A stretch of 64,000 bases of DNA from Pyrrhoderma lamaoense (taxonomy: Eukaryota > Basidiomycota > Agaricomycetes > Hymenochaetales > Hymenochaetaceae). The notes under the pieces were generated by a model that was given only the letters and a program-made list of their open reading frames with translations, ran no database searches and was not told where the DNA came from. Below, piece after piece: positions 22,901 through 35,719 of the stretch; the first letter of the stretch is position 1, and every line of letters begins with the position of its first letter. The translations under genes were made by a program, and so were the position numbers. The stretch is from the NCBI GenBank assembly GCA_002794735.1, contig NBAZ01000015.1:372001-436000 (forward strand), given 5' to 3'.

Positions 22901-24692
22901 CATGTACGTCTGGAGGGTTTATCACCTCTCCAACTTCTGGGCAACAAGTGGATACTAGCGACCAAGTCATGTTTGCTTGGGATAGCAGCTGCTTAAACAT
23001 AACAGCTGCAGATATCTATCTTTATGCGCCATACAAAGAGTCTTCTCTTGTACAAATGTTCCAGAATGTTGATTTTAGCAAAGGGAGTTATAACGTGAGT
23101 GAACTAAATCCTCTAATGTGTACAGACCCTTTCAACTTCGAATTTACTATCTGTAGACAACTTTGAAACCAAAATGGTGGAACTCAAGTTCTTCTGTTGA
23201 TCTTGAACTGACCATTGTCGAAACCGGGACACTAGCTTTTCTGGCAACTTTACCATCTGGGCCTGTTTGGACTGCTATCTACAACTCTTCGTCTGATACT
23301 TCTAGTTCTGATATTGGTACTACCTCATCTACCGACTCGAATGTAACCAAGGTAAATAACCTGGAAACGAGCAAGTCTGGACTCACAAGAGGGCAATTAG
23401 CTGCAGCCGTTCTCGTTCCATTGATCGTGATCGGTCTCGCCTTGGCTGCTTACGTTAAAATATCTCGCAAGCGTGAAAAGTCCCGCCGTAAGAGATGGAG
23501 TGAAGCACTCGATAAGAGAATGTCTGTTATTTCATATGATTGGAGGAGTATGAGTACTCGTGGAGCAGAGGCTGCCATTCGTGCAAGTATGGCGGACCCT
23601 GGTAGAAATTCGGTCTGGTCTGCTGGAGCTGCTGGTGTGGGAGCTCATCACGCTGTTGCTACTTCTAGTACTACATCTGGTCAGGAAGGAACTGAGGTAA
23701 CTCCCGAGATGGCACAAATCCGTCGACCTGGTGTTGGTCTCCGTGGACCTCTGCCTTCTACTACTGGTGAAGGAGCAGGCCGTGTTTCTCGTATCTCGTT
23801 CGCTGCTGATACCCGCTTCTCGAAGGCATCCGCTGGAGAGGGTATCGGTGCACGTGGACGCCCTCAACTGATTCTCGCCGTGGTAATGTTCCCTCTCGAG
23901 CCTTCCATTCGGCTTACATCCCACCGGTTCCTTCTCGTTTGTCTGAATATGTTCCCGAGGTAGAGGCGAGCAATAACTGGGATAGCGATGAGAACGAGAA
24001 TGGTAGTGGGATGATGAGTCCGACTCAGCGTGCTGGTCCGCTTGACCTTAGTACTGAAGATATAAGTGCACATATGCATAGTGGATCAATAGCATCTCGC
24101 CTTCATTTGATGCAGTACAACCTGCTCTCAACATGATCAGGTCAATGAACGAAGCTCAGATCAGCCTTCCTTTGGAGAGAGTGAGTCTGGACACGCAGCA
24201 ACATCAACGACAGCAACAACATTCTCTTCCACCTCTTCAGACAACTATGCCTACTCCACCTCCGGCTGTCAAGTCACCGATTATGGAAGCTATGCCGATG
24301 GAGCCTTTGTCTGCGGTGACGACGATGATGTCTCCTGATGAGATGCTTCGTGCGTACGCTGAACGTCGTCGTACGGGGGTATGATGTCTCCTCCTGGATC
24401 TCCTGCTCCGATGTCGATGCCGATACCGATGACCATGCCTGTGCCGATGACCATGCCCATTCCGGTTCCTGCTCCAGTCGCATCTCCCGTGTCGTCAACG
24501 CAAATGAGAGTTCTCTACTCTCCGGCACCTGCTTATGAGTCACCGCTCCCTCTTACGCATAGGACGTCTGACTCTCTGTCGGCTGATAGTGTTACAGCAG
24601 GCTCGACTAACCCATTTAGGAAGAGTATGGCGACTACGAAGAGTATTGATACGCAAGGTGCAGACGAGGATGCTTACTTGGGTACATCATAA
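22901..24692 (+). CDS. Single-pass (type I) membrane protein with Ser/Thr-rich ectodomain; N-terminus unresolved
   Basis: Exons 22901-23094 and 23157-24692 join in phase. The ectodomain begins CTSGGFITSPTSG, has several N-x-S/T sites and a WWN motif, and is followed by a Ser/Thr/Asp stalk. One helix (LAAAVLVPLIVIGLALAAYV) precedes a Lys/Arg-rich stop-transfer KISRKREKSRRKRW and a motif DKRMSVISYDWRSMS that I associate with a conserved but uncharacterised basidiomycete membrane protein. The cytoplasmic tail is disordered, with a Pro/Met-rich repeat near the end (PMSMPIPMTMPVPMTMPIP). Three frame breaks lie near 23868, 24080 and 24377, each equal to one missing base, two of them in C or G runs. 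The 5' exon with signal peptide and ATG is not identified. Possible roles (surface sensor, wall-associated protein) are only inference. Confidence 0.6.
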
Positions 24693-25759
24693 AGAAGGGG
24701 AAAAATACACACGCACACACACATATATATATGATGTGTTTTTCTCTTTCTTTCTTTCTATTAAATATGAAATGTACTGAGACAAGTAAGTAAAGTAGTC
24801 TATGAGGATCTATTTATGAGGTGTTGGTGGAGGGAACTTGTTTTTTTAAACTCTCTTTTTGACGTGTTTTGTGAGGCGTATATTGAGAGGGAGGATGGGG
24901 GCTATTACTATGGTTATTTCACTGGGTATCCCTTTTATAGTTTCCCTTTGCCATTCTCCCCGCTTTCGCTTAGTTCTCGGTTTTTTTCCCGATATATCAA
25001 AGGTGTGTTGCTACGAAGAAGCTGACAAACGTAACTTCTTAGTGACACCCCTACCCTCTCCTCTCGATTTCTCTTTCTCTTTGTGATAATGATACCTTTT
25101 CCTCTTTCTTCACTGATTGTGTAAAATTTGAAAACTGAAATTTTTTTCTGTCTCTCTTCTTCCTCTGTCTTTTTTTTCTGTTACTCGTCTTGTCTCTGGC
25201 AGGCTTTTTGTCCGTTGTTCTATCATACCCCTTACCTCTTACCCTATCTCCTGCATTTCCCCTCCTCCTCTTCTTATTATGCTTTCAACACCCCCTTCAC
25301 GTACTATGCTACTCTTGGTGTCTCTTTCTTCTCGTTTTTATGTTATCTCTGGTATTGGTGTTTTTGTCTACTACGTCCCACCCCGCCCCCCATCCTACAC
25401 CCAATTGCCCAACGACTATGCCTCTTGAATGTCTTTCGTTGATTCCTCGTTACTCCCTACCTAACATACCTTAACATACCTTAACTCGGGATTGAGAAAT
25501 GTGGCTGGCCGTACAGCCTTGACCCCTTCTTCTTGGCTTTGTTTTGTCGTTTTGTTATTCCGTCTTTGGTTCTGGTCTTCTTGATATTCTTGATATTGGC
25601 TTCGGAATTTGGGGGTTTTTTTTATGGTTTTGGGATCGTTGGTCGTTATGTCACTCGCCCAACCCGGTTTACCACACTCCAATGACTACCCATTACACAA
25701 GACTCGCACACTCGACACTACCTAAGCTAGCCACCTACTACTCGACTTATCGAAAAGCT

Positions 25760-25770
25760 CCCCCCCCCCC
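25760..25770. repeat. Poly-C homopolymer
   Basis: Run of 11 cytosines (cccccccccc continuing from the preceding c) in the kinase upstream region. Confidence 0.9.
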
Positions 25771-26080
25771 ACCACTGCTGCCTTGCTTCACTCAAGTCGA
25801 TGACGTTTTCCTGTTTCCCCCCGTTTCCCCCCTGTTTTTGTTTCTGTTTTTTTTTGTTTTATATATTATATCACAATACGTTACCATGTGTTATTTTTTT
25901 CTTTTCCTTTGTCTTTTCGTTTTTGCGCGTGTGTATGTACGACTTATTATTCTCTGGTGAACACCAATTGGCCCTGTTTAGTCTGTTTTGGTGTGTTTGA
26001 AGACGATATATCAGTGTGATGATGGTAACACCCATGCCGGTTTGGGATTTGTGGAAAAAGAGAAAGAAAAAGACATTGAT

Positions 26081-26110
26081 TGACTGAATGACTGAATGAC
26101 TGAATGAATG
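26081..26110 (+). repeat. Octamer tandem repeat TGACTGAA
   Basis: Three copies of TGACTGAA followed by a partial TGAATG unit, directly in tandem. Confidence 0.85.
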
Positions 26111-26319
26111 GGCAAGTCTCAGCTTGTTGTTTGGACACCTTCTTTAATTCTTTGCTTTGTTTTGGATGAGCCTGAATCCGATCATGATCCCGGTTCTGGC
26201 GAGGAAGGGTTGAGGTTATGTTATGTTTGGATGGAATCTGAACTAAAAATAAATGGTAGCACTCAAAGAAAAGCGAAAGAAAGTAAAAGTAAATGAAAGC
26301 AAAAGAAAAGTTGAACGAA

Positions 26320-26344
26320 GAAAGAAAGAAAGAAAGAAAGAAAG
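26320..26344 (+). repeat. (GAAA)n microsatellite
   Basis: About six tandem GAAA units within a purine-rich stretch. Confidence 0.9.
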
Positions 26345-27802
26345 TAAGAGAGAAACGAAGGGAAACCGTTGTACGATTCTGCGTGATTGGTAAAAATTAT
26401 TATAATAGAACTTAATTTAGCTACGATTCTAAATCTACTTCGAACTTACTTCGTTAACCAATCAGTATGTTAGTTAATCAGTGCGTTAGCCATGTCACGT
26501 AGTCAGTAGAACAGCATACAGCATATCAATGGTTCATGTTTTATGTTTTAGTGAATAAGCATCAGTGAATAAGTACCAACGTCCTAGTACTAGCGAGCAT
26601 TAGTATATCAGGGAACTAATAAATCGGTGAGTTAAGGAAACACAGAAAGCGGGACTGGGGATCGCGGGACCGGGTGGGCGGTCAGGTGTAGTACACTTGT
26701 ACACTTGTACACTTTTTTTTCCGTTGGAGTCGCGGTTTTTCGTGAGTTGGTGTGAGTTTGTGTGTGTGGATGGATGGTCGGCGTTTGGTATTCCCTTACT
26801 CCCTCTCATACACAGAATAGTGAGCGAACAATGTCGAGTTGATAAGTAACAACAACTCGAAAGCTTGAGGCTTGAAGCTCGAAGCGTATTTGGTGTGAGT
26901 GAACGTAGAAGAACGAGGACGAGAACGGAAGTAAAAAAAGAAGAAAAAGAAAGAGAAGAAAGAAAGAAACTGAGGTAGAAGAGTGAACGGATCATTGACT
27001 TGGTTTGACTTGACTTGATTAGTATTTGTTGTGCTTTTTCTATTTGGGGGAGAGGGACGAAGGAAGTTACTTTTCTCAGTTCATATTTTGAATTGTTTTT
27101 AGGTTCTGGATTTTTGGTTTGGAGCGTTTGTTAATTGGACATGTATGTGTTGTATCAATGTATGTGTTGTATATTATATTATGTAGTAGATGGTGTACGG
27201 TGTACGGTGTTAGTCAACGATAACTCCAGTACTCTATACACTATACTTTCGATCAAGTTTCTTTGAGTATCAAGATGGATTACATGTCGTGTTGTGTACA
27301 GGTACAGTATGTTATCTACTTGAAATACATTGTGATAATACGAAACCGAAACCCGAAACGAGAAACTCGTATTGCACATTAACTTTAGCTATCGACGAAC
27401 GACGAACAAGCAACGATGGACGATAGAAAACAAACAAGATACTTAGATAGGAACCGTCCCCTTTGATAGGAAACGTAAAACCGTACATATACTATTCTGT
27501 ATTCACTTCTATAAGGTGTAAATTAACATGAATATTCAATAATCAATATGTTTCAGTACTACTTGTATTTGTATTTACATCTGTATTTGTTTTCGTGTAT
27601 GGATAAGATAAGATCCACAAAAAAAAAAGAAAAGAAAAATGTGGTTAAGTTAAAGCTGTTGTGGTATTATGATTATATATTATATAACTATAACGTATCT
27701 GTATTTGTAATTACACTTGGTTTAGATATCTCACCCTTACTTACTTACCTACCTTAGTACGACGGGGAGGACCAAATAGATATTAAAAATAGCAGCATCA
27801 AT

Positions 27803-27820
27803 CTCAGCTCAGCTCAGCTC
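27803..27820 (+). repeat. (CAGCT)n tandem repeat
   Basis: Three to four CTCAG/CAGCT units in tandem. Confidence 0.8.
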
Positions 27821-28198
27821 TGAGACTGCTCGTAGGAACGTCCATGCACGTGTGTTCGTATTTGCGTTTGCGTTTACTTTGGTTGGGTGAGGAGGGAAGA
27901 GGTTTCCTGTGTGCACGTACATTACTACATACGGGTACTACCGTATGAGCTCTATGATCTCATATGTCCTATAAGAATGATCTGCGGATGTATCTTACTA
28001 GCTATCGTAGTTATAAAATTGGTCTAATAATCATATTTTGAATTTCGAATTTTGTCATGAATATAACTTTCCATAACGATAGGTAGCTATAAACTTAGAT
28101 CTAACGACGGGCGCAAAGATGTACAATTTTTCGAGAGGCTCTGTTTGCTCTGTTGTGTTTCTTGGTCGACGATCTCTGAGGTTGAGTGATTGAGTGAT

Positions 28199-28227
28199 GA
28201 ATGGATGGATGGTCGATGGATGGATAG
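28199..28227 (+). repeat. (ATGG)n microsatellite, interrupted
   Basis: Repeated ATGG/ATGA units interrupted by GTCG. Confidence 0.8.
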
Positions 28228-28900
28228 TGGCTGAGTGCTGGGACCAAAGTATGGAGGTAGGAGATACTCATACTGACGTATTGTTAGCTTTTTTTATTGC
28301 TGTGTACTTGATGATGGGTGAAAGAAGCTTAAGGAGGATTGATATTGTTGAGAGGAGAGTCAGAGTGTAAGATCCGTGCGTGCGGATCTTGGGATTCGAT
28401 TCTTGACAGCTAGGAAGGGAAAGAAGCTTAAGTAGGTACGAATATGATAATATTAATGATTGAATTATCATTATTATGATTAACAACAATGATTTAAATT
28501 TAATAATAATAATATTCCTTTACTCCACAACTCTTGATTGGCGCGACGCTCAAAAATCACAACATCTTTCGTTCATGATGATGATTGCTTTCCTTAGTTT
28601 CTTTAAGTGTCAGTTCTATATATTAATATTATTAAGGTTTTACCCATCAAGAAAGATCTCCACAAAAAGAGAAAAAGTGAATGAACTTCCCCGTCGGTGG
28701 GGAGGGGGGCACGACGGCGAACTGCTTGGGTTGGTGGGGCGATACAGAGTCTTAATTTTGGGTCATATGAACTTATTTCCCTTACTTCTTCCCCCCCCCC
28801 CTCGCCTTACACTTCACCGTCAAAATCTGAAGATGCTTCTTTCTACCTTTTTTTGATTGACCAATCATCAGTCGATTTCTTTCTTGGTTGTATCTATAAA

Positions 28901-28925
28901 GGGGAGGGGGGGGGGTCCGGGGGGT
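28901..28925 (+). repeat. Poly-G tract
   Basis: Runs of 4, 10 and 6 or more guanines in a row with short interruptions. Such runs can form G-quadruplexes and are also error-prone in sequencing. Confidence 0.85.
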
Positions 28926-29546
28926 CCCAAGCTTAGATAAACGGAAACATCAAAGGGGGGAGATTAGGACTTAATTCTGGTTAAAGAAACATTTAAAAAA
29001 TAGTATTAGTAGCAATGATAATGATAATTGGAGAAAAAAAAAGTGATTTGAGAGCGATAAGGGATAAATATAGATATTATGATATATGCGTACCGGAGCT
29101 CCATGATGAAATTGACTTTCCGGAATAGATCCTTGTTTCGTCGACTACGTACGTATACCCACATGTATGCTGTACATATTATATGTGCGTCTCCAAGGAC
29201 AGGCTTCGTAAATGTAAAAAAGAGAGAAAGCGAAAGAGATTTTTTTTTTTGTTTGTTGTTATGTGATGGAGAAATGGAGCTGAAACGGACTTGATATGGT
29301 TTAGTCAGGTCTTGGAGTACGCTTGTTTTTCTGATCAAATTTTTGTGACCTACTTGAGTAGTAGGTAGTAAGAGTCAAAGCAGAAAAAAAAATAAGCAAC
29401 AAGCAAAGATCGAAATAGTTCATCCAAAACTTTGTAGAATATTCTAGTTGGGTGGATACTTAGAAACGTAAATCATATGTCACCCCCTAAGATCAAATGT
29501 TTATTTTCAAAAAAAAAAAACTTGACCTGTACGAAGCAAACGCAAA

Positions 29547-29669
29547 ATGGAAGACGGCCTGTGGAATGAGCGGCTCTTGTGCCGGAAGAGGGATAAGGTC
29601 GGCAAGTTCGCTGATGGGAAGTACTTTCCGCATATAGACTCGACTATTGAGTTTGGGACTAGTAAGTGA
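29547..29669 (+). CDS. Possible 40-codon upstream ORF or 5' exon ahead of the histidine kinase
   Basis: ATG at 29547 opens 40 codons (MEDGLWNERLLCRKRDK...) ending TGA at 29667-29669. A good splice donor, GTAAGT, overlaps its end (29662), so it could be a 5' UTR exon or a small upstream ORF controlling kinase translation. It lies about 200 bases before the kinase ATG in the same strand. No homologue is known to me. Low confidence that it is translated. Confidence 0.25.
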   Translation: MEDGLWNERLLCRKRDKVGKFADGKYFPHIDSTIEFGTSK

Positions 29670-29874
29670 ATACTCCTTCCTTCCTTCAGCGTGTGCCTTG
29701 CTCGCCATTGTCGCCGACAACAACGAAGAAGGTGCTCGAGCGCACAACTGAACGTCCTCTCCCCCCTTTTTTTCTGTCCTTCTGTTTTTTTTTTCTCTGC
29801 ATCAATCATCACACAACTACTCTTTGTATCGTCCATTGTGAGAATCCATCCCTACTCAATCCGTGCCTCAAATC

Positions 29875-32800
29875 ATGTCGGACTCTGAGCCGGCATCGAC
29901 GTCGGACCAGTTCTTGACGTATCTTGTCGCTCTTCTGTCCCAGTACAAACTCAAGCACAGGAACACCATCTATCGCTCCCCCTTCCATGGCCATCCCCAA
30001 TGGCCGTACGACTCCATCCTATCTTCTATTTCTGAAATCGGGAATAGAATGTGGACGGCGGAGGAGGAGCTTCGTGCTCTCAAGGGGAGAGATAGCCCCG
30101 ATGGATCCAAGAGCAAGAAACGCAGAAGTGTCGAATTAGATGATACCTCAGATTCTGACAGTCGTACCCCTAACATCTCTTACCATCGCGCTCCCTCAGC
30201 CTCGACTCTGACCGATAGCACTGCTGGCAGTGGAAGTCTTTCAAGTGGTGAGCAAGATGGCCGTCGGACTTCTCCAGACTCTACTACTACCGACTTTGAT
30301 ATGTGTGATACTGGATCGACCATCCTTCCTCCTCCACACGATATGGAATCTAAACCAAATACGGTGAACGGTAGACACTTCTCTAATGCTAATACTACCA
30401 CCACTACTACCACTACCACTACCTCTTCATCCTCCTCGTCCAAGAGAAATGGGAAACGTAGGAAAGCTCCGATGAGTATATCGTTAGAGGGACTCAAGAC
30501 GATTGAGAATCCAGAGAAAATATTCGAACGTGATCCAAAGACGACTTCGTCTCATAGCATGCCTGCGACGACGACTGGGGAGCATGCCATGTGCCGCTCT
30601 TGTGGACGCATGCTTCCTGATGGTTTCCCACTTCAGAGTGAATACGCAGGTTCGGGTGAGGGCAGTCCTCTCGTCGTGCCTCCAGGCCCACTCATGGCTG
30701 CCGCTTACGAAAGTGGGATGAGTGCCGTTGAGGAATTGAAGCTGCTTAAAACTCAAGTGCAGGACGTTTCCCGTGTTTGTCAGGCTGTCGCTCGTGGTGA
30801 TCTTACTCAGTATATTACCGTTCCTGTACAAGGTGTACCGATGATCCAATTAAAGGACGTCATCAATACGATGGTACGCATATATTATATGCTCTTTCTT
30901 TTTTCTTCCCCGCTTTATCGTCCTTCATATACTTTATTTATAACTATATTTGTATATCGATACTTATTAAACTTCGATAGGTGGGGAAACTTGCTGAATT
31001 CGCGAAGGAAGTCACAAGGGTTAGTCAAGAAGTAGGAACCGAGGGGTGAGTACAAACCCATCCATCCTTCTTTTCCCATTCCACCCTATTTCTCTCTTTT
31101 TTATTTTTATTAAATTTTAATCGTCTACGTAATCTCACATCATCAATTAATCAAATCTCACAGGAAGCTCGGTGGTCAGGCTTTAGTTTTAGACGTCGAG
31201 GGTACTTGGCGAGAGCTTACGAGCGTCGTCAATAACCTTGCGGCAAATCTCACGTCTCAGGTTCGGTCCATCGCCACGGTCACAAAGGCAGTCGCTCTCG
31301 GTGATCTCTCGAAGCAAATCGATGTTGATGCGAGAGGTGAAATTCTGGATCTTAAAAACACGGTTAACGGTATGGTCGTTCGTCTTAGGGCTCTAGCTGC
31401 GGAAGTCACTCGTGTCACGTTGGAAGTCGGAAGTCAAGGTAAATTGGGTGGTCAGGCTGTCGTACCGGATGTTGAAGGTGTTTGGGAACAATTGACGGTT
31501 AACGTGAGTTTTCTTTTTTCTAAAAATAAATTATCGGTTCTAATTTTGTTAACTACCAACCCTTTGAAATAAAATCTAACGTTATAATACTCAATGACGA
31601 TTCTAGGTGAATCGGATGTGTTCTAATCTGACGAACCAAGTGCGGTCTATCGCAGCTGTCACCACCGCCGTCGCTCAGGGTGACCTGACGCAAAAAGTCG
31701 AGATCCAGGTTGAGGGTGAAATGGCGACGTTGAAGGAGACTGTGAACTCTATGGTTGACCAATTGAGTACTTTTGCTAGTGAAGTCACTCGTGTTGCTCT
31801 TGAAGTCGGTACCCAAGGTATTCTCGGTGGTCAAGCTCGTGTTGAGGGTGTACAAGGAACTGGGCTGATTTGACTCGGAATGTTAATGTGTGTATTCTTT
31901 CTTTTTTCTTGATGTTGATCGTTGTGCCTTGGAGCTCTTTCACTGACAAAAGAGGGGTTGGGGGGGGGATGATGTATAGAAAATGGCTAGTAACCTTACT
32001 AACCAAGTGCGATCCATCTCGGAGGTGACGAAAGCGGTGGCCCATGGAAATTTATCAAAGATTGTGGATGTCGACGTCCAAGGAGAAATGCTCGTCTTGA
32101 AAGAAACTGTGAATATGATGGTGGCACAGTTATCGTCTTTGGCTAATGAGGTCATTCGTATGTCGATTGAAGTTGGAACGGATGGGAAGCTTGGTGGACA
32201 AGCTGTTGTGCCTGATGTTCAGGGTGTTTGGAAGGTTCGTTTCTCGTTTACTATGTCTTTTTTTTTTTAATAAACATATCCTTCCCTCCGCTACTCCCAA
32301 TTGACCCGTTATTACTTACTAACGTTTTTTTTTAATTCATTTACTTATTTCATTTGACACAGAGTCTGACGGACAACGTCAACTTGATGGCGATGAACCT
32401 CACGGATCAAGTGCGATCGATTACGGAAGTGACGAAGGCTGTCGCCGGTGGGGACCTTACGAAGAAGATCACGGTTGACGTTCGTGGTGAGCTACTTGAT
32501 TTGAAGGAGACCGTGAATGGGATGACGGATTCCCTCCGTGTCTTTGCGGACGAAGTGACTAGGCTTGCACGTGAGGTGGGTACTGAAGGTCGACTTGGGG
32601 GTCAGGCGCGTGTGACTGGCGTAGCGGGAACTTGGAAGGATTTGACGGATAACGTGAACGCTATGGCGGCTAATGTATGTGATTTTCGTCATATAATTCA
32701 TCTTACAGCCTCGTGATTTTGACTAACAATTTACCCCTTTTCAAATCAAAAAAAAATCAAAAAATAAAACAATTAAAAAAAATTGATTAGCTTACTCTAC

Positions 32801-35719
32801 AAGTGCGGACGATTGCGATAGCCACTACAGCTGTAGCTCAAGGTGATTTAACGAAGAAGATCGATATCGTGGGTGTTAGCGTCCAAGGAGAAATCCTGGA
32901 CCTCGTGAACACCATCAACGGCATGATAGACCAACTTGCCATGTTCTCGGCTGAGGTTACGAAAGTAGCGAGAGAAGTCGGAACTGAGGTAAACTGGGTG
33001 TACAAGCCGAAGTGGGTAACGTCCAAGGTACTTGGCAAGAAATCACGTAAGTTGGATTCTACCCCTCAAAGCTCGTTTTCGTCGTCTAAAAAAAGATGAA
33101 CACGAATCTGACATTTTCTCTTTTTTTTTTGAATTATTTTGTCGAAACATGTAATCTATCAACCCCATGGCTTTTTTTCTACTTGAAAATTGAATTCAAC
33201 GAACTCCCTACGGAACTGATGTATGGGGGGATTGAAATGTTTAGGATGGCTGTGAACACCATGGCAGGGAACTTGACCACCCAAGTCCGTGGTTTCGCGC
33301 AGATCAGTGCTGCAGCTATGGATGGAGACTTTACGCGATTCATCACCGTCGAGGCATCAGGAGAGATGGACTCTCTAAAAACCCAAATCAACCAAATGGT
33401 GTATAACCTACGTGAATCCATACAGAAGAACACGGCTGCGCGTGAGGCGGCTGAGTTGGCGAATAGGAGCAAGTCCGAGTTCCTTGCGAATATGTCGCAT
33501 GAGATTCGGACGCCGATGAATGGGATTATTGGCATGACGGAGCTTACGCTTGATAGTGATTTGAATAGGAGTCAGAGGGAGAGTTTGTTGTTGGTTCATA
33601 GCCTGGCGAGGTCGTTGTTGCTTATTATTGATGATATTTTGGATATTTCGAAGAGTGAGTATATATTTTTTGGACACTTGGGGGGGTGGGTGAGAGAGTT
33701 GTATATAAATTTTACTGATTTTTCTTTTACCTTTTTACCTTTTATAGTTGAAGCCGGTCGAATGACGATGGAACAGGTTTCCTACTCATTGAGACATACC
33801 GTCTTTGGTATCCTTAAAACATTGGTCGTCAGGGCATCTCAAAATAATCTCGATCTTACGTATGACGTTGATCCTGATATTCCTGACCAGCTTATTGGTG
33901 ATTCTCTTCGACTACGTCAAGTTATCACCAACTTGGTCGGGAATGCTATCAAGTTCACGCCCAGTAAGGTTACTAGAAAGGGGCACGTCGCGCTTGCGTG
34001 CCGACTGATCTCTATCGAAGACTCTACCGTCAAACTCGAGTTTTGCGTCACGGATACGGGTATCGGTATAGCGAAAGACAAGCTGAACCTCATCTTCGAC
34101 ACGTTCTGCCAAGCGGACGGCTCGACGACGAGAGAATACGGAGGGACAGGTCTCGGGCTCTCCATCTCCAAACGGCTCGTCTCACTCATGAACGGAAACA
34201 TGTGGGTGGAGAGTGAGTTGAGTAAAGGGAGCAAGTTCTTCTTCACCATCGTCTCTCAGATCTCGCAGTCCTCGATTGAGAGTGTTTTGCAGAAGATGCA
34301 GCCGTTTGCGAATAGGACGATTCTGTTTGTGGACACGCTTGATGATCGGACTGGGGTGGCGGATAGGATATTGGAGTTGGGGTTGAAGCCGTATGTGGTG
34401 AAGGATGTTATGCAGGTTGCGGATAAAGAGCATTGTCCGCATATTGATACTATATTGGTTGATTCGCTCACTGTGGTAAGCAGATTGATTAACTCTCCCC
34501 AATCCCGCGCGTTTTGTTGTTTTGTGGATTCTAACTGGTTTTTTTGTGATGACTTGCATATGTTAGACTGAGCAAATTCGTGAGTATGAGCATCTGCGGT
34601 ATATACCTATTGTGTTGTTGGCGCCGGTGCGTGCTTATCCTCATCTGTGCGTGCCTTATGTTTAAAAAAACACTTATCTGTTCCTTTCTTTTCTCTTATA
34701 CAGTCCATACATAGGTTAAACTGTGCGTACTACCTCCTCTACCTCCTTCCTTTTTTTTCATTATAGACGTAATTAACCTCCCTCCCTCCCTATAGTGAAA
34801 TGGTGTCTCGACAACAGCATATCATCGCAAGTTACCACTCCAGCGACCGCCAAGACTTATCAGCAGCCCTGATCAGCGCGTTAGAGAGTAACACTGTCTC
34901 GCCTGTCTCTGCTCCAAACGACGTCACGTTCGATATCTTGCTCGCCGAGGATAATTTGGTGAATCAAAAGTTGGCGGTGAAGATTTTGGAGAAGTATGGA
35001 CATGCGGTTGAGATTGCGGAGAATGGGAGTCTGGCGGTTGATTCGTTCAAGTTGAGGGTTGCGCAGGGGAGACCGTTTGATATTGTTCTTGTATGTTTTT
35101 TTTTTTTTCGCTGTACTTTTTTTTTTCTTATTTTTTCTTTTTTTCCTGACGTTTTTAATTCTTTTTCGTAGATGGATGTGTCTATGCCGTTTATGGGTGG
35201 TATGGAAGCGACGGAATTGATTCGGGCGTTTGAGCTCCATGAAGGGTTAGATAGGACGCCTATTATTGCTCTTACGGCTCATGCTAGTAAGTGATGGCCA
35301 AATATTATCTACTCAATCTTCCTCTTTTTCTTTCTTGTGTTGGACGCGTACTCAAGTTATTTATTTGCTTTGTCTTGTAGTGATTGGTGATCGAGAGAGA
35401 TGTCTCCAGGCGGGAATGGTATGTCTATTCTTACGGATTGGTTTTATTAGTCCTGTTACTCACTGTGTTCCTTTTTTGTTCTTTTAGGATGATCATATAA
35501 CAAGTACGCTTTCTCACATGAGATAGACTGTTGATTTACCTGCTGACCTCCTTTCCCCCTTTTTTCTTAAAAAAATTCTTCACTTTAGAACCACTGAGGA
35601 GGGGTGACTTGCTCAACGCTATTAACAAGCTTGCGGGAGAGAGGAGTTCGAAACATCGACGGAAAGCGCGGTTGGGGATCGTTGCTGCTGCTGCTGAGCA
35701 GCAACTGCCACATCGGTGA
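29875..35719 (+). CDS. NIK1: Group III hybrid histidine kinase (Nik1/Os-1 type)
   Basis: Cytosolic osmosensing hybrid kinase upstream of the HOG MAPK pathway and the known target pathway of phenylpyrrole and dicarboximide fungicides. Sixteen exons: 29875-30873, 30981-31045, 31164-31503, 31607-31887, 31980-32234, 32363-32674, 32791-33046, 33245-33654, 33748-34475, 34567-34626, 34704-34722, 34796-35090, 35172-35286, 35381-35418, 35488-35503 and 35589-35719; about 1,440 residues. Order: disordered N-terminus with a poly-Thr/Ser tract; seven HAMP units (residues ~295-870, e.g. [17 protein letters not shown]); HisKA with [10 protein letters not shown] (His ~921); HATPase with [20 protein letters not shown] and GGTGLGLSI; receiver with LLAEDN, phospho-acceptor MDVSMP and conserved DDHITKPLRR. 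Three frame breaks near 31860, 32996 and 34843 each fit one missing base. Two exons are 16 and 19 bases. Strong identification. Confidence 0.94.

Larger units (their letters stand above)
24693..29874. other. 5.2 kb repeat-rich upstream region of the histidine kinase
   Basis: No convincing gene. It is rich in CT and T tracts (24700-25700), homopolymers and simple repeats (listed separately). Long open frames here consist mostly of Phe, Ser, Leu and Tyr encoded by CT tracts and are artefacts of composition. The right end (29547-29669) contains a 40-codon ORF ahead of the kinase start. Confidence 0.5.

Noticed and set aside
25128..25960. Several long overlapping plus-strand frames
   Set aside because: Phe/Ser/Leu/Cys-rich translations of CT and T tracts; compositional, with no conserved motif.
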